Part shown: positions 24,902 through 35,047 of the stretch, piece after piece
Numbering within the stretch: position 1 is the first letter of the stretch
How the letters are laid out: every line of letters begins with the position of its first letter
Source of the DNA: Larkinella terrae
GTDB taxonomy: Bacteria > Bacteroidota > Bacteroidia > Cytophagales > Spirosomataceae
Assembly (NCBI RefSeq): GCF_009668025.1
Contig: NZ_WJXZ01000014.1
Location: 1,397,097-1,461,096 of the forward strand
Direction of reading: 5' to 3'
DNA: 64,000 bases
Notes under the pieces: model-generated
The model's database searches: none
Told to the model about the DNA's origin: nothing
The model's input: the letters and a program-made list of their open reading frames with translations, nothing else
Made by a program: the position numbers and the translations under genes

Positions 24902-27466
24902 ATGTGTAAGATTTTCCGAAATTTCGGTATACTCCTGCTGTTAGTTGTCAGTAGCCACTGGGTGCTGGGACAGGGCTCCCGTGCTGCGGATACCGATAAA
25001 AAATCAACTTCTGTTCCGGTGTCCGCCAACGGACCTTATAATCCATCCCGGACGCTTCAACACGATCTCCTTCACACCCGGCTTGACCTGAGTTTCGACT
25101 GGGTGCGGCAGTGGGTACACGGCATGGCCCGGTTGCGGTTTAAACCGCATTTTTACCCGCAGAATACGCTGGATGTCGACGCCAAAGGGTTTGAAATCAA
25201 AGGCGTGTTTCTGCTCGATACCCTGAAAACCGGAGAGTCGGTTTTCGACACGCTGAATTACACCTACAACGACCGGCAGAAAATTCACATTCTGCTGCCC
25301 CGGACGTATACCCGCGCTGATACCTTTGATATTCAGGTGGTTTACACGGCCAAGCCGAACGAACGGCCGATGGGCGGAAGTGCGGCCATTACGCAGGACA
25401 AAGGGCTGTACTTCATCAACCACGACGGCGCCGAACCCAATAAACCGCGTCAGATCTGGACGCAGGGCGAAACCGAAGCCAATTCGTGCTGGTTTCCGAC
25501 CATCGACGCACCGAACCAGAAAATGACGCAGGAAATCTACCTGACTGTCGATAACAAATACCGGACGCTTTCCAATGGAAAACTGATTTCATCCACTGTA
25601 AATCAGGAAGGAACCCGTACGGATTACTGGCGGCAGACGCAGCCTCACGCGCCTTACCTGGCGATGATTGCCGTGGGCGAATTTGCGTATGTGAAGGATT
25701 CGCTGGCCGCTACGCCCGAGCGTGGTCCCCTGGAAATCAGTTATTTCGTGGAACCGGCCTACGAAAAATCAGCGCGCGCGATCTTTGGTCGGACGCCCGC
25801 AATGGTGGAATTTTTCGAAAAGAAATTCGGTGTGCCGTACGTCTGGGACAAGTACAGCCAGATTGCCGTGCGCGATTTCGTGACTGGGGCGATGGAAAAC
25901 ACCACGGCAACCGTTCACGGCGAAACCGTGCAGATGGACGAGCGGCAACTGGTCGATGGCAACTCCGACGATGTGATTTCGCACGAACTGTCGCACCATT
26001 GGTTCGGTAATCTGACCACCGCCGAATCCTGGGCTAATTTGCCCCTCAACGAAGCCTTTGCTACTTACGCCGAATACCTCTGGCGGGAACACCGCGAGGG
26101 CGTTTACTCCGCCGACATGCACGGTTTGGACGACTTGAACCAGTACATCGCCGAATCGGAAACGAAGCAGGAACCGCTGATCCGGTACCGGTATACCGAC
26201 CGCGAGCAGATGTTCGACAGCCATTCGTACGCTAAAGGGGGGCGCGTGTTGCACCTGCTCCGCCGGACGGTGGGTGACGAAGCCTTCTTCGAATCACTGA
26301 CGCTGTACCTGAAACGCCACCGCTTCAAAACCGCCGAGCTGAGTGATTTGCGCGAAGCCTTCGAGGAGGTAACGGGCGAGGACCTGAACTGGTTTTTCAA
26401 TCAGTGGTTTCTGAAACCGGGTCATGCCGTGATCAAGATTGAGAAAGAATTCAAACCGGGGACGGTTCAACTGACGGTTATTCAGCAGCAGGATTCCACT
26501 CACGCGCCGATTTATCGGCTACCGGTAAAAGTCGATATCTGGGTGAAAGGACAGAAAAAGACCTACGATGTGGTGGTTGACAAGGCCAAACAGACGCTGA
26601 GCTTTCCGATCGAACAACGCCCGGAACTGATTGTATTTGACTCCGACCATCGGATTGTGGGAACCGTTGAGCAGGAAAAAAACAAACCGGAACTTGTTTT
26701 TCAGTTCTACCACGCGGATAACTACCAGGACAAATACGAATCAATTACCCGGCTGGAAGACAAAAGCAACCTGATCGATTCGACGGTGCGGCACATGATG
26801 ATGGACGCCATGAAGGATAAATTCTGGAAAATCCGTCAGGTAGCCGTGGGGAATTTTGCCGAATACGACGGGCAGGAATTTGCCGAGGTCGAACGGATTG
26901 TGCAGAGCAAGGCGCGCAACGATGAAAAGTCGCTAGTTCGTCAGGAAGGCATCAACACGCTGGCTTCGTACGGCGATAACGTCAACGATCCGCTGTTTCG
27001 GGAAGCGCTGAACGATACGTCGTACGCGGTAGTGTCGTCGGCGCTGGATTCGTACCTGCTGTCAAAACCGGGGGATGCTTCCGAAGTGGCCGCGCGGTTT
27101 GAGAACGTGCCCAACGGCGATATCGTGACGGCGGTGGCCAATTTCTACGCCAATTCGACCGATACCAGCCGCTACACCTGGTTCATCAACAAGATGAACA
27201 CCATGAAATCTCAGGATTTATACAACTTTTTGCAGGTCTTCGGAAAATACCTGATCCGGTCCGGTTCGGACACCCAGCGGCAGGCCATTCCGATGCTGGA
27301 AGTAATGGCGCGAACGAGTCCGGCGTATTTTGTGCGGTTTGGAGCCTATCAGGTGCTCGGTTTGCTACAGGATATTGAAGGCGTTAAATCCATGCGAAAA
27401 GACATCCGGTTAAGCGAACGCGACCCGAAACTGAAGGAGATGTACGAACAGTTTAAAGATTTTTAA
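24902..27466 (+). CDS. M1 family metallo-aminopeptidase, exported
   Basis: An 854-residue gluzincin. A signal peptide (IFRNFGILLLLVVSSHWVLG) leads to the M1 N-terminal domain. The exopeptidase motif is GAMENTTA, and zinc is bound by H361, H365 and E384 (HELSHHW then NEAFATYAEY 18 residues on). Catalytic Glu362 and the Tyr in the SHSYAKGGRVLH region are visible. The C-terminal third is a HEAT-like helical repeat region. It should trim peptides in the periplasm or at the surface. Alone in its transcription unit or read with the DUF1080 gene 36 bp downstream. Confidence 0.94.
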   Translation: MCKIFRNFGILLLLVVSSHWVLGQGSRAADTDKKSTSVPVSANGPYNPSRTLQHDLLHTRLDLSFDWVRQWVHGMARLRFKPHFYPQNTLDVDAKGFEIKGVFLLDTLKTGESVFDTLNYTYNDRQKIHILLPRTYTRADTFDIQVVYTAKPNERPMGGSAAITQDKGLYFINHDGAEPNKPRQIWTQGETEANSCWFPTIDAPNQKMTQEIYLTVDNKYRTLSNGKLISSTVNQEGTRTDYWRQTQPHAPYLAMIAVGEFAYVKDSLAATPERGPLEISYFVEPAYEKSARAIFGRTPAMVEFFEKKFGVPYVWDKYSQIAVRDFVTGAMENTTATVHGETVQMDERQLVDGNSDDVISHELSHHWFGNLTTAESWANLPLNEAFATYAEYLWREHREGVYSADMHGLDDLNQYIAESETKQEPLIRYRYTDREQMFDSHSYAKGGRVLHLLRRTVGDEAFFESLTLYLKRHRFKTAELSDLREAFEEVTGEDLNWFFNQWFLKPGHAVIKIEKEFKPGTVQLTVIQQQDSTHAPIYRLPVKVDIWVKGQKKTYDVVVDKAKQTLSFPIEQRPELIVFDSDHRIVGTVEQEKNKPELVFQFYHADNYQDKYESITRLEDKSNLIDSTVRHMMMDAMKDKFWKIRQVAVGNFAEYDGQEFAEVERIVQSKARNDEKSLVRQEGINTLASYGDNVNDPLFREALNDTSYAVVSSALDSYLLSKPGDASEVAARFENVPNGDIVTAVANFYANSTDTSRYTWFINKMNTMKSQDLYNFLQVFGKYLIRSGSDTQRQAIPMLEVMARTSPAYFVRFGAYQVLGLLQDIEGVKSMRKDIRLSERDPKLKEMYEQFKDF

Positions 27467-27502
27467 AACCGCTTACCTCGAAACAACCCCAACAAAACCC
27501 CT

Positions 27503-28579
27503 ATGAAGAAATACCTCTTAAGTACGGTTATTTTTGCCTTTTTGGGCCTTGCCACGGCCCTGGCTGCTGGTCCGATTGACGGAAAGTGGGTCGGAAAAAT
27601 TGGCGATGACTACGCGCTCACTCTGGAATTGAAAACAGACGGCGACAAGCTGACCGGTACCATCGGAAACACGGAAGGCTCCCTGCCCATTACGGATGGA
27701 CAGGTTTCGGGAAACAATTTTTCATTTAAAACGGAACGCCAGGGAACAGTTATTCCGATCAAAGGAACCGTTGAGGGCGATAAAATGATCATTTCCGTGA
27801 ATTACAACGGCAACGAAATTCCCGGAACGCTGACTCGTCAGGGCGGTTCGGCCAGCACGGCAACGGCCAGCGCGCCCCGGATGAAACCCGAAGAAACGGA
27901 AGTCTGGAACCCGGTTCCGAAGGTGATTACGCCCGGAAAAACCCCGCTCGACGCACCCTCCGACGCCATTGTGCTATTCGACGGCAAGAATCTGGATCAG
28001 TGGGTTTCTGTGAAAGACAAATCACCGGCCAACTGGACGGTTGAAAAGGGTGTTCTGACGGTTAACAAAGCCGCCGGTAACATTGAAACCAAGCAGTCTT
28101 TCAAGAATTACCAGCTGCACATCGAGTGGAAAATCCCGGAAAAAATCTCGCTGACGGGCCAAAGCCGGGGCAATAGCGGCATTTTCCTGGCCTCAACCGG
28201 CCCGGGCGATGCCGGGTATGAGCTGCAGGTGCTGGATTCCTACGAGAATAAAACCTACTCGAACGGTCAGGCAGGAAGCATTTACAAGCAAGCGATTCCG
28301 TTGGCCAATGCCAGCAAAAAACCGGGTGAGTGGCAGGTGTATGACGTGATCTGGACGGCCCCAACCTTCACGGCGGACGGCGCGGTGCAGACTCCCGCGC
28401 ACGTGACGGTCATTCACAATGGCGCGGTGGTTCAAAACAACTACGAACTGAAAGGCGAAACGGTTTACATCGGCCAGCCGAAATACAAGAAATACGAGTC
28501 GGCACCGATCAAGTTGCAGGCTCACGGCGACAAAAGCGAACCGATCAGTTTCCGCAACATCTGGGTTCGGGAATTGTAA
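27503..28579 (+). CDS. DUF1080 (3-keto-disaccharide hydrolase-like) secreted protein
   Basis: A 358-residue exported protein. A signal peptide (KKYLLSTVIFAFLGLATALAA) precedes a ~90-residue beta-barrel domain (GPIDGKWVGKIGDDYALTLE) and then a concanavalin-like DUF1080 domain (about 150-358, IVLFDGKNLDQWVS ... GNSGIFLASTG ... GYELQVLDSYENKTYSNGQAG). Related proteins hydrolyse 3-keto-glycosides, while others are uncharacterised. The substrate here is unknown. A strong terminator follows. Confidence 0.92.
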   Translation: MKKYLLSTVIFAFLGLATALAAGPIDGKWVGKIGDDYALTLELKTDGDKLTGTIGNTEGSLPITDGQVSGNNFSFKTERQGTVIPIKGTVEGDKMIISVNYNGNEIPGTLTRQGGSASTATASAPRMKPEETEVWNPVPKVITPGKTPLDAPSDAIVLFDGKNLDQWVSVKDKSPANWTVEKGVLTVNKAAGNIETKQSFKNYQLHIEWKIPEKISLTGQSRGNSGIFLASTGPGDAGYELQVLDSYENKTYSNGQAGSIYKQAIPLANASKKPGEWQVYDVIWTAPTFTADGAVQTPAHVTVIHNGAVVQNNYELKGETVYIGQPKYKKYESAPIKLQAHGDKSEPISFRNIWVREL

Positions 28580-28593
28580 AGGGTATCGAATTG

Positions 28594-28632
28594 AAATCAA
28601 AAAGGGCAGCCAACGGCTGCCCTTTTTGATTT
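28594..28632. terminator. Two-way intrinsic terminator
   Basis: An 18-bp perfect stem (AAATCAAAAAGGGCAGCC with its complement) closes a three-base loop. A-rich and T-rich flanks serve both the DUF1080 gene and the convergent permease gene. Confidence 0.92.
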
Positions 28633-28657
28633 CTGGAATATCCGGTTTACCGTCAGT

Positions 28658-31351
28658 TTATTCGGAACGCAAACTTTTAACCGGATTGATCAAAGCCGCT
28701 TTGATACTTTGAAAACTAACCGTGAGCAAGGTAATCAATAACGCTCCCGCGCCCGACGCGGCAAAGATCCACCACGAGATTTCGGTGCGGTACGTATACT
28801 TTTCCAGCCATCCCGTTAGGAAGTATCGGGATGTCGGGATCGCAATCCCCAGCGCAATAATAACCAGCAGCACGAAATCTTTCGAGAGTAAGCCCCAGAG
28901 ATTCAGGACGGAAGCGCCCAGCACTTTGCGAACACCAATCTCTTTGGTCCGTTGCTCGGCAACGAACGAAGCCAACCCGAACAGGCCCAGACAACTGATG
29001 AAAATGGCCAGTGTGGCAAAAAAGGAGGCCAACTTGCTGATCCGGTCTTCGTCACTGAATTTTTTGGCGTATTCTTCATCCACAAATTTGTAATTGAAGG
29101 CTGCCGACGGGACAATTTTCTTGAAAACCGCTTCAATTTCCGGCAGGGCTGCGTTCGCGCTGACGGTTGGTTTGATTTTTATATCGATTTGGCTGGCGGA
29201 CTTATAATTTGCATCCAGAAAGAAAAAGGCGCGTTTTTCGGGCTCATAGGGCGAGGTCATGACCAGATCCTTGACCACGCCAATAATCTGCCGGGTTTGT
29301 TTCCCGTCGTAAAAGGTGACAAACTCTCCGACGGGATTCTTTAACCCAAGGTATTTGGCGGCCGTTTCATTGATAATCATTTTTGTGCTGTCCGTGGCAA
29401 AAGCTCTGGAAAAATCCCGACCTGCAATCAACTGCCAATTCACCAGTTGACCGAATCCGTAGGAAACTTCGGTAATGGAAAAATCGCTGGCGAGTTCGGG
29501 ATTTTTGCCTTTCCACTTAAAACCGCCCACATTGTTCCAAACGGCCGTCAGCGGACTCGACGACAGCTCCACACCCGCCACCACGCCGGTATTTAGCAAC
29601 TCGCTGCGCAGCACATCCAGTTTGCCGACGTAATTGGGATCATTTTTCGGAACCGAAATCAATCCTTCCCGATTGTAACCCACGGGCCGATCCTGTGCAT
29701 ATTTAATTTGTTTATACACGACGATGGTGCCGACGATTAAAATAATTGAAACGGTAAACTGGACAACCACCAGAATTTTTCGCGGCAAAGCCGCAAACCG
29801 CCCCAACCGGATCGTACCTTTCAGCACTTTCACCGGCTGAAAAGCCGACAGGTAAAAGGCCGGGTAAGCGCCCGCCAAAAAGGTCGTGATGGCAATAAAC
29901 GCCAGACTGATTGCCCAGAAAAGCAAACTTTCAACGGGTAACGATAACGCTTTGTCGGCCACCTGATTAAACCAGGGAAGAGCAATAGAAATCAGTAGCA
30001 GTGACAACGCAAATGACAGGATCACCACCAGAAACGATTCGCTCAAAAACTGCTGAACCAACTGATTTTTTAGCGAGCCAATCGCTTTCCGAATCCCGAT
30101 TTCCTTGGCTCGTTTTTCACTTCGGGCCGTACTCAGATTCATGAAATTAATGCACGCCAGAACCAGCACAAAAAAGCCGACGAGACCAAAAATCCAGACA
30201 AACGTGATCCGCCCGCCGGATGGCCGGCCATCCTTCAGTTCCGAATACAAATGCCAGTCTTTCATCGGATATAAAAAGACCCCGAACTTGTATTTTGCCG
30301 ATTGCTCGGCAGTTTCTTTTGGTGTGCTTTTCAGATAAAAATCCTTGATACCGGCGTTGGCGGTTTCGATCGAAACATGGGGCAGTAACTGCACATATAT
30401 ACCGAACGAACTATTGCCCCACTCGTTTTCAACCTCCTTAATCCAGCCATTGGAGGCAACCCACAAATCCCAGGGCGAGAAAAACTCTACGTCGCCAAAC
30501 CGGTTATTTCGGGGAATGTCTTCGTATACACCCGTTACGACCACGTCGATCCGGTTGTCAATTTTCAGATTTTTATTGATCGGGTCTTCTTCGCCAAAAA
30601 TGGCTTGCGCTGCGGATTTTGACAGCACAATCGAGTGTAGTTGATCCAGTGAGGCATAATTTCCCTTGAGCATTTTCAGCGAAAGCATGTCCAGAACGCC
30701 CGGATCAATGAATTCTCCCCGTTTTTGTATTTTTTTATCCGCCATCGAAACCGTATAATCGCTCACCCACCAGGCCATCAGGATGTGCTTGAAATAGTGG
30801 TGGTATTGACTTTTCAGCGCAGCCCGCATGGGAAACTGCATGGCCTCCGTGCCAAATGTTTTCTGGATATTGGGGTCCGTATACACCCTTCGCACTTGGG
30901 CAATGTCTTTGTAATTTTTATGGTACTGGTTGAACGAAATTTCATCGTATATCCAGAGGCCAATCAGCATCGTTACGGCCATACCCATCGCGAGGCCCGA
31001 AATATTGATAAACGAGTAGCCCTTGTTTTTGGCCAGATTGCGAAAGGCGATTTTGAGATAGTTGCGTAGCATTACCGTTTGAGCGGGTTGAGGGTAGTCA
31101 GAAAAGGGTTGGGCGATTTCGCGCCGGAGCGGTTTTTGAAAAAAGGGCGTCAGGCAATGAATCACCCCCCAGACGTATTCGCGACGGGCACGGGCCGGGC
31201 CGACTTGCTCAACCCGCTTGTAGAACAATTCCTGCAAATCGCCCTGCACGTACTCCAGCAGGTGCGGAGCCACGAACCATTCCAGCAGACGGTCGGCCCA
31301 GCGCGGGGGGTGAGCGCCGGAAAAGTTGTCCGGTTTGGGTTGCTTCCTCAT
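28658..31351 (-). CDS. Large FtsX-type ABC permease with prefix domain
   Basis: An 897-residue permease. A ~95-residue N-terminal cytoplasmic prefix (PPRWADRLLEWFVAPHLLEYV, LQELFYKRV) is the 'permease prefix domain 2' type. The core MLRNYLKIAFRNLAKNKGYSF then begins, with a MacB-like periplasmic domain, the first FtsX block (NFMNLSTARSEKRAKEIGIRKAIG), a second periplasmic domain and a second FtsX block (FVAEQRTKEIGVRKVLGAS). No ATPase lies next to it. It overlaps the stop of the PadR gene by 4 bp (ATGA), so the two are translationally coupled. The substrate is unknown. Confidence 0.93.
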   Translation of the reverse strand: MRKQPKPDNFSGAHPPRWADRLLEWFVAPHLLEYVQGDLQELFYKRVEQVGPARARREYVWGVIHCLTPFFQKPLRREIAQPFSDYPQPAQTVMLRNYLKIAFRNLAKNKGYSFINISGLAMGMAVTMLIGLWIYDEISFNQYHKNYKDIAQVRRVYTDPNIQKTFGTEAMQFPMRAALKSQYHHYFKHILMAWWVSDYTVSMADKKIQKRGEFIDPGVLDMLSLKMLKGNYASLDQLHSIVLSKSAAQAIFGEEDPINKNLKIDNRIDVVVTGVYEDIPRNNRFGDVEFFSPWDLWVASNGWIKEVENEWGNSSFGIYVQLLPHVSIETANAGIKDFYLKSTPKETAEQSAKYKFGVFLYPMKDWHLYSELKDGRPSGGRITFVWIFGLVGFFVLVLACINFMNLSTARSEKRAKEIGIRKAIGSLKNQLVQQFLSESFLVVILSFALSLLLISIALPWFNQVADKALSLPVESLLFWAISLAFIAITTFLAGAYPAFYLSAFQPVKVLKGTIRLGRFAALPRKILVVVQFTVSIILIVGTIVVYKQIKYAQDRPVGYNREGLISVPKNDPNYVGKLDVLRSELLNTGVVAGVELSSSPLTAVWNNVGGFKWKGKNPELASDFSITEVSYGFGQLVNWQLIAGRDFSRAFATDSTKMIINETAAKYLGLKNPVGEFVTFYDGKQTRQIIGVVKDLVMTSPYEPEKRAFFFLDANYKSASQIDIKIKPTVSANAALPEIEAVFKKIVPSAAFNYKFVDEEYAKKFSDEDRISKLASFFATLAIFISCLGLFGLASFVAEQRTKEIGVRKVLGASVLNLWGLLSKDFVLLVIIALGIAIPTSRYFLTGWLEKYTYRTEISWWIFAASGAGALLITLLTVSFQSIKAALINPVKSLRSE

Positions 31352-31686
31352 AATCCCAGAAGTTCGAGTTTTCCAATGGGAATCGACTGCCAGAGTTGTT
31401 GGCGCATTTGCTGAATGTCGAGCAAGACCCGCCCACCGGCGGCCGTTAACGCAAACAGCCGCTTGCGCCGTCCGCCCCGCTCGGCCGTTGCGCCACCCAC
31501 CGAGGAAGACAGAAACCCTTTCTCCTCGAGTCGATACAACGTTGTGTGAACCGCGCTGACGGTGAAACTCCGACCGGTCAGAACCTGAAGCTGTTCCATT
31601 ACCGGCACGCCGTAGACATCTTCGGAGCTTGCGGCCACTACCAGCAACACCAGTTCTTCCAATTCGCCCAGAATAGTCTTTTTCAT
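31348..31686 (-). CDS. PadR-family transcriptional regulator
   Basis: A 112-residue winged-helix regulator. LGELEELVLLVVAASSEDVYGVPVMEQL and FTVSAVHTTLYRLEEKGFLSSSVG are the PadR HTH and wing, and the C-terminal helix is short. It probably represses its own operon, which includes the large permease. Pairing of PadR with this permease class is a regular feature of Cytophagales. An inverted-repeat cluster about 100 bp upstream is a possible operator. Confidence 0.92.
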   Translation of the reverse strand: MKKTILGELEELVLLVVAASSEDVYGVPVMEQLQVLTGRSFTVSAVHTTLYRLEEKGFLSSSVGGATAERGGRRKRLFALTAAGGRVLLDIQQMRQQLWQSIPIGKLELLGL

Positions 31687-31784
31687 GAAGATTTCGATTT
31701 ACCTGATTAGATACAATATTTTAAATCAAATCTGGTGCCAGACTTGAAAAAGTGCCTTTGCTGGAAATAGAGCCTATAATCTGG

Positions 31785-31838
31785 AAAACCGCTGTCCAGA
31801 AACGGACGAACTGCTGTCCAGTCGTGGACAGCGGTTTT
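31785..31838. promoter_or_regulatory. GCTGTCCAG repeat cluster upstream of padR
   Basis: AAAACCGCTGTCCA at 31785-31798 is exactly complementary to TGGACAGCGGTTTT at 31825-31838. A third copy of GCTGTCCAG in direct orientation lies at 31813-31821. Three copies of one 9-mer in 54 bp, in the gap between the divergent padR and polA, fit an operator better than a terminator, but no binding data exist. The rest of the 332-bp gap holds no ORF. Confidence 0.45.
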
Positions 31839-32018
31839 TGAAATTGAAATACGGCTAAAACGGGAACCGTGCTCCGGAGTCGACCGGTTTTTTAGCCTGA
31901 TCGATCCGGAATCAATACCCCTTTACGAACGTTATTATTTTGATACGGAGACGATATTTCGTTATTTGCACAGGCCGTTTCCTGCCTGTTGCGCAGACCG
32001 TTTTCCGGCAACTTTCCA

Positions 32019-34946
32019 ATGATTAAACCAGAAAAGAAACTGTTTTTGCTGGATGCGCTGGCGTTGATCTACCGCGCCCATTTCGCCTTCAGCAAAGCGC
32101 CCCGCATCACCTCGCGCGGCCTGAATACCAGTTGTGTCTTCGGATTTACGAACGCGCTGCTGGAAATCCTCCAGAAAGAAAAACCGACCCACATTGGCGT
32201 TGCGTTCGATAGCAGCAAGAAGACGTTCCGGCACGAGACTTTTGTGGAATACAAAGCCAATCGCCAGGCGATGCCCGAGGACATTGCCATCGCGATTCCG
32301 TACGTGAAAAAGCTGGTGGAAGCCATGAATATTCCCATCCTGATTCTGGACGGCTACGAAGCCGACGACATTATCGGAACGATGGCCAAACGGGCGGCCA
32401 AAGCTGGTTTTGAAGTCTTTATGATGACGCCGGACAAGGATTACGGTCAGCTCGTGGAAGAACATATTTATGTTTACCGGCCTGCCTTCATGGGAAAACC
32501 GGCCGAGAAACTGGGCGTGAAGGAAGTGCTGGACCGCTGGCAGATTCAGGACATTAGTCAGGTGACTGATATGCTGGGGCTGATGGGCGATTCGGTCGAT
32601 AACATTCCGGGAATTCCGGGCGTGGGCGAAAAAACCGCTCAGAAACTGATTGCCGAATTTGGAACCGTCGAAAACCTGATTGCGAGCGCCGATAAGTTGA
32701 AAGGCAAGCTCAAGGAAAACGTCGTGCAGTTTGCCCAGCAGGGCATGTTATCGAAACAACTGGCCACGATTCACCTCGACGTACCGCTTGATTTCGACGA
32801 AGAGGCCCTGATCCATTCCGAACCGGATAAACCCCGCTTGTCGGCCTTGCTGGACGAGCTGGAATTCCGCCAGTTACGGAAACGGCTCCTGGGTGAAGAC
32901 GATGCGGAAACGAATCCGTTCCCGGCCGCCAAACCGGCTGCGAAAGGGCAGATGGGCTTGTTTGACGAAACCGTGCTGGCACCGGCCGCCCCGCCTTCGA
33001 CCAAAAAACCGGGTGTCAGCGACATGGTGACGGCTTTTGAAAAAGGGGCCAGACCGGCGGTTTTACCGAATACGGACGATATGCAGTCCGACTGGACGGA
33101 AACCGAAACCGTTGAAAAAGAGCTGGAACCGCGACGCACGATTTACTCGGTGGTTCACGATTATCGGCTGGTCGACACGCCCGCGCTGCGAAAGAGTCTG
33201 GTCCATTACCTCAGCCAGCAGCAAACGCTCTGTTTCGATTCGGAAACGACTTCGACCGATCCGGTGGAGGCTGATCTGGTGGGGTTGTCGTTCGCGTACC
33301 GCAAAGGCGAAGCGTTCTACGTTCCGGTGCCGCCCGATCGGGAAGGCGCTCAGGCGATTGTGGAGGAATTTCGGTCTGTCTTTGAGAATCCGGAAATTAC
33401 CAAAATCGGCCAGAATCTGAAATACGACATGCTGATGCTGAAAAAATACGGCATTGAAGTGCAGGGTAAACTGTTCGACACGATGGTGGCGCATTACCTC
33501 ATCGAACCCGAACAGCGCCACAACATGGACATCATGGCGATGACACACCTGAATTACGAACCGGTTTCCATCGAAACGCTAATCGGAAAAAAAGGCCCGA
33601 AACAGTTGACGATGCGCGATGTCGAGATTCAGAAAGTGGTCGAATACGCGGGTGAAGATGCCGACATTACCCTGCAATTGAAAGATACGTTTTTGCCGTT
33701 GCTGGAGAAAAACCAGTTGACCAAGCTGTTCTACGAAGTCGAAATGCCGCTGGTGCGGGTGCTGGGCGACATGGAACTGGGCGGTGTTAAAGTGGATATG
33801 AATGCCCTGGCGGAACTTTCGGCGACGCTGGAAACCGACATTCGGCAGGTGCAGAGCGAAATTTACGAACTGGCGGGTGGCCCTTTTAACGTGGGTTCGC
33901 CGAAGCAGTTGGGGGAAGTTCTGTTTGAAAAACTGAAACTCGACAGCAAAGCCAAAAAGACCAAAACCGGTCAGTACGCAACGGGTGAGGAGATTCTGAC
34001 CGATCTGGAAGCGGATCACGAAATTGCCCGGAAAATTCTGGATTACCGCGAACTGGTCAAACTGAAAAATACATACGTCGATGCGCTTCCGCTCATGATG
34101 AGCAAGCAGGACGGGCGGATTCACACTTCGTTCAATCAGGCGGTGGCAGCTACCGGGCGACTGAGTTCGACGAATCCGAACCTGCAAAACATTCCGATCC
34201 GGACCCCGCGCGGTCGCGAAATTCGCAAGGCGTTTGTGCCGCACAGCGACGATTTTCTGATCATGTCGGCGGATTATTCGCAGATCGAACTGCGGATCAT
34301 GGCGGCTTTCAGCGGGGATCAGACGATGCTGGATGCGTTCAACAACGGCATCGATATTCATACCCAAACGGCCAGCAAGGTCTTTAAAGTGCCGTTAACC
34401 GAGGTCGATTCGGATATGCGCCGGAAAGCAAAAATGGTCAATTTCGGGATCATTTACGGTATTTCGGCCTTCGGATTGTCGCGCCGGCTGCGGATTCCGC
34501 GCCGGGAAGCGGCCGAAATCATTCAGGAATATTTCGCGGGATTTCCGGCCATCAAGGAGTACATGGACGGCGCCATCAACAAGGCCCGCGAATGTGAATA
34601 CGCCGAAACCATTCTGGGCCGACGCCGGTATTTGCGCGACATTAACTCCCGGAACATGACCGACCGCAGTTTTGCCGAGCGCAACGCCATCAACGCGCCG
34701 ATTCAGGGTTCGGCGGCCGATATGATCAAAATTGCCATGATCAACATCGACGAATTCATCCGGAAAAACCGCCTGAAATCGCGAATGATCCTGACGGTTC
34801 ATGACGAATTGGTGTTCGATGCGCACAAGGATGAGCTGGATCTGTTGAAGGAAAACGTTGCCGAATTGATGCGCAACGCCATCCCGCTGCCGGTGAAAAT
34901 GGAAACCGGTATCGGGATCGGCGAAAACTGGCTGGTGGCGCATTAA
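32019..34946 (+). CDS. polA: DNA polymerase I
   Basis: A 975-residue family A polymerase. The 5'-3' exonuclease domain (about 1-300) has LFLLDALALIYRAHF, YEADDIIG and GDSVDNIPGIPGVGEKTA. The 3'-5' exonuclease has intact acidic residues (LCFDSETTS, NLKYDMLML, EYAGEDADITLQL), so proofreading should be active. The polymerase has motif A DYSQIELRIMAAFSGD, motif B RRKAKMVNFGIIYGIS and motif C VHDELVFD. It works in Okazaki fragment maturation and repair. I use the ATG at 32019 because an upstream TTG would add 10 unlikely residues. Confidence 0.97.
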   Translation: MIKPEKKLFLLDALALIYRAHFAFSKAPRITSRGLNTSCVFGFTNALLEILQKEKPTHIGVAFDSSKKTFRHETFVEYKANRQAMPEDIAIAIPYVKKLVEAMNIPILILDGYEADDIIGTMAKRAAKAGFEVFMMTPDKDYGQLVEEHIYVYRPAFMGKPAEKLGVKEVLDRWQIQDISQVTDMLGLMGDSVDNIPGIPGVGEKTAQKLIAEFGTVENLIASADKLKGKLKENVVQFAQQGMLSKQLATIHLDVPLDFDEEALIHSEPDKPRLSALLDELEFRQLRKRLLGEDDAETNPFPAAKPAAKGQMGLFDETVLAPAAPPSTKKPGVSDMVTAFEKGARPAVLPNTDDMQSDWTETETVEKELEPRRTIYSVVHDYRLVDTPALRKSLVHYLSQQQTLCFDSETTSTDPVEADLVGLSFAYRKGEAFYVPVPPDREGAQAIVEEFRSVFENPEITKIGQNLKYDMLMLKKYGIEVQGKLFDTMVAHYLIEPEQRHNMDIMAMTHLNYEPVSIETLIGKKGPKQLTMRDVEIQKVVEYAGEDADITLQLKDTFLPLLEKNQLTKLFYEVEMPLVRVLGDMELGGVKVDMNALAELSATLETDIRQVQSEIYELAGGPFNVGSPKQLGEVLFEKLKLDSKAKKTKTGQYATGEEILTDLEADHEIARKILDYRELVKLKNTYVDALPLMMSKQDGRIHTSFNQAVAATGRLSSTNPNLQNIPIRTPRGREIRKAFVPHSDDFLIMSADYSQIELRIMAAFSGDQTMLDAFNNGIDIHTQTASKVFKVPLTEVDSDMRRKAKMVNFGIIYGISAFGLSRRLRIPRREAAEIIQEYFAGFPAIKEYMDGAINKARECEYAETILGRRRYLRDINSRNMTDRSFAERNAINAPIQGSAADMIKIAMINIDEFIRKNRLKSRMILTVHDELVFDAHKDELDLLKENVAELMRNAIPLPVKMETGIGIGENWLVAH

Positions 34947-34980
34947 TACCGAATAACTCCAGAAGAGTAATTGATGAAGA

Positions 34981-35017
34981 AAAAACAAGGTTTCTGTGAA
35001 CGTGACCTTGTTTTTTT
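34981..35017 (+). terminator. Intrinsic terminator after polA
   Basis: AAAAACAAGGT (34981-34991) pairs with ACCTTGTTTTT (35005-35015), followed by further T residues. Confidence 0.8.
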
Positions 35018-35047
35018 GTTAGTATAGAATCACTAATCCCTCAAACG

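Noticed and set aside
31921-31970. polA promoter at TTATTTGC with TTTG 20 bp upstream
   Set aside because: The -7 box departs from TAnnTTTG, so the match is too weak to list as a feature.
33579-34367. 262-codon minus-strand ORF inside polA
   Set aside because: Antisense to conserved polymerase motifs; no independent support.
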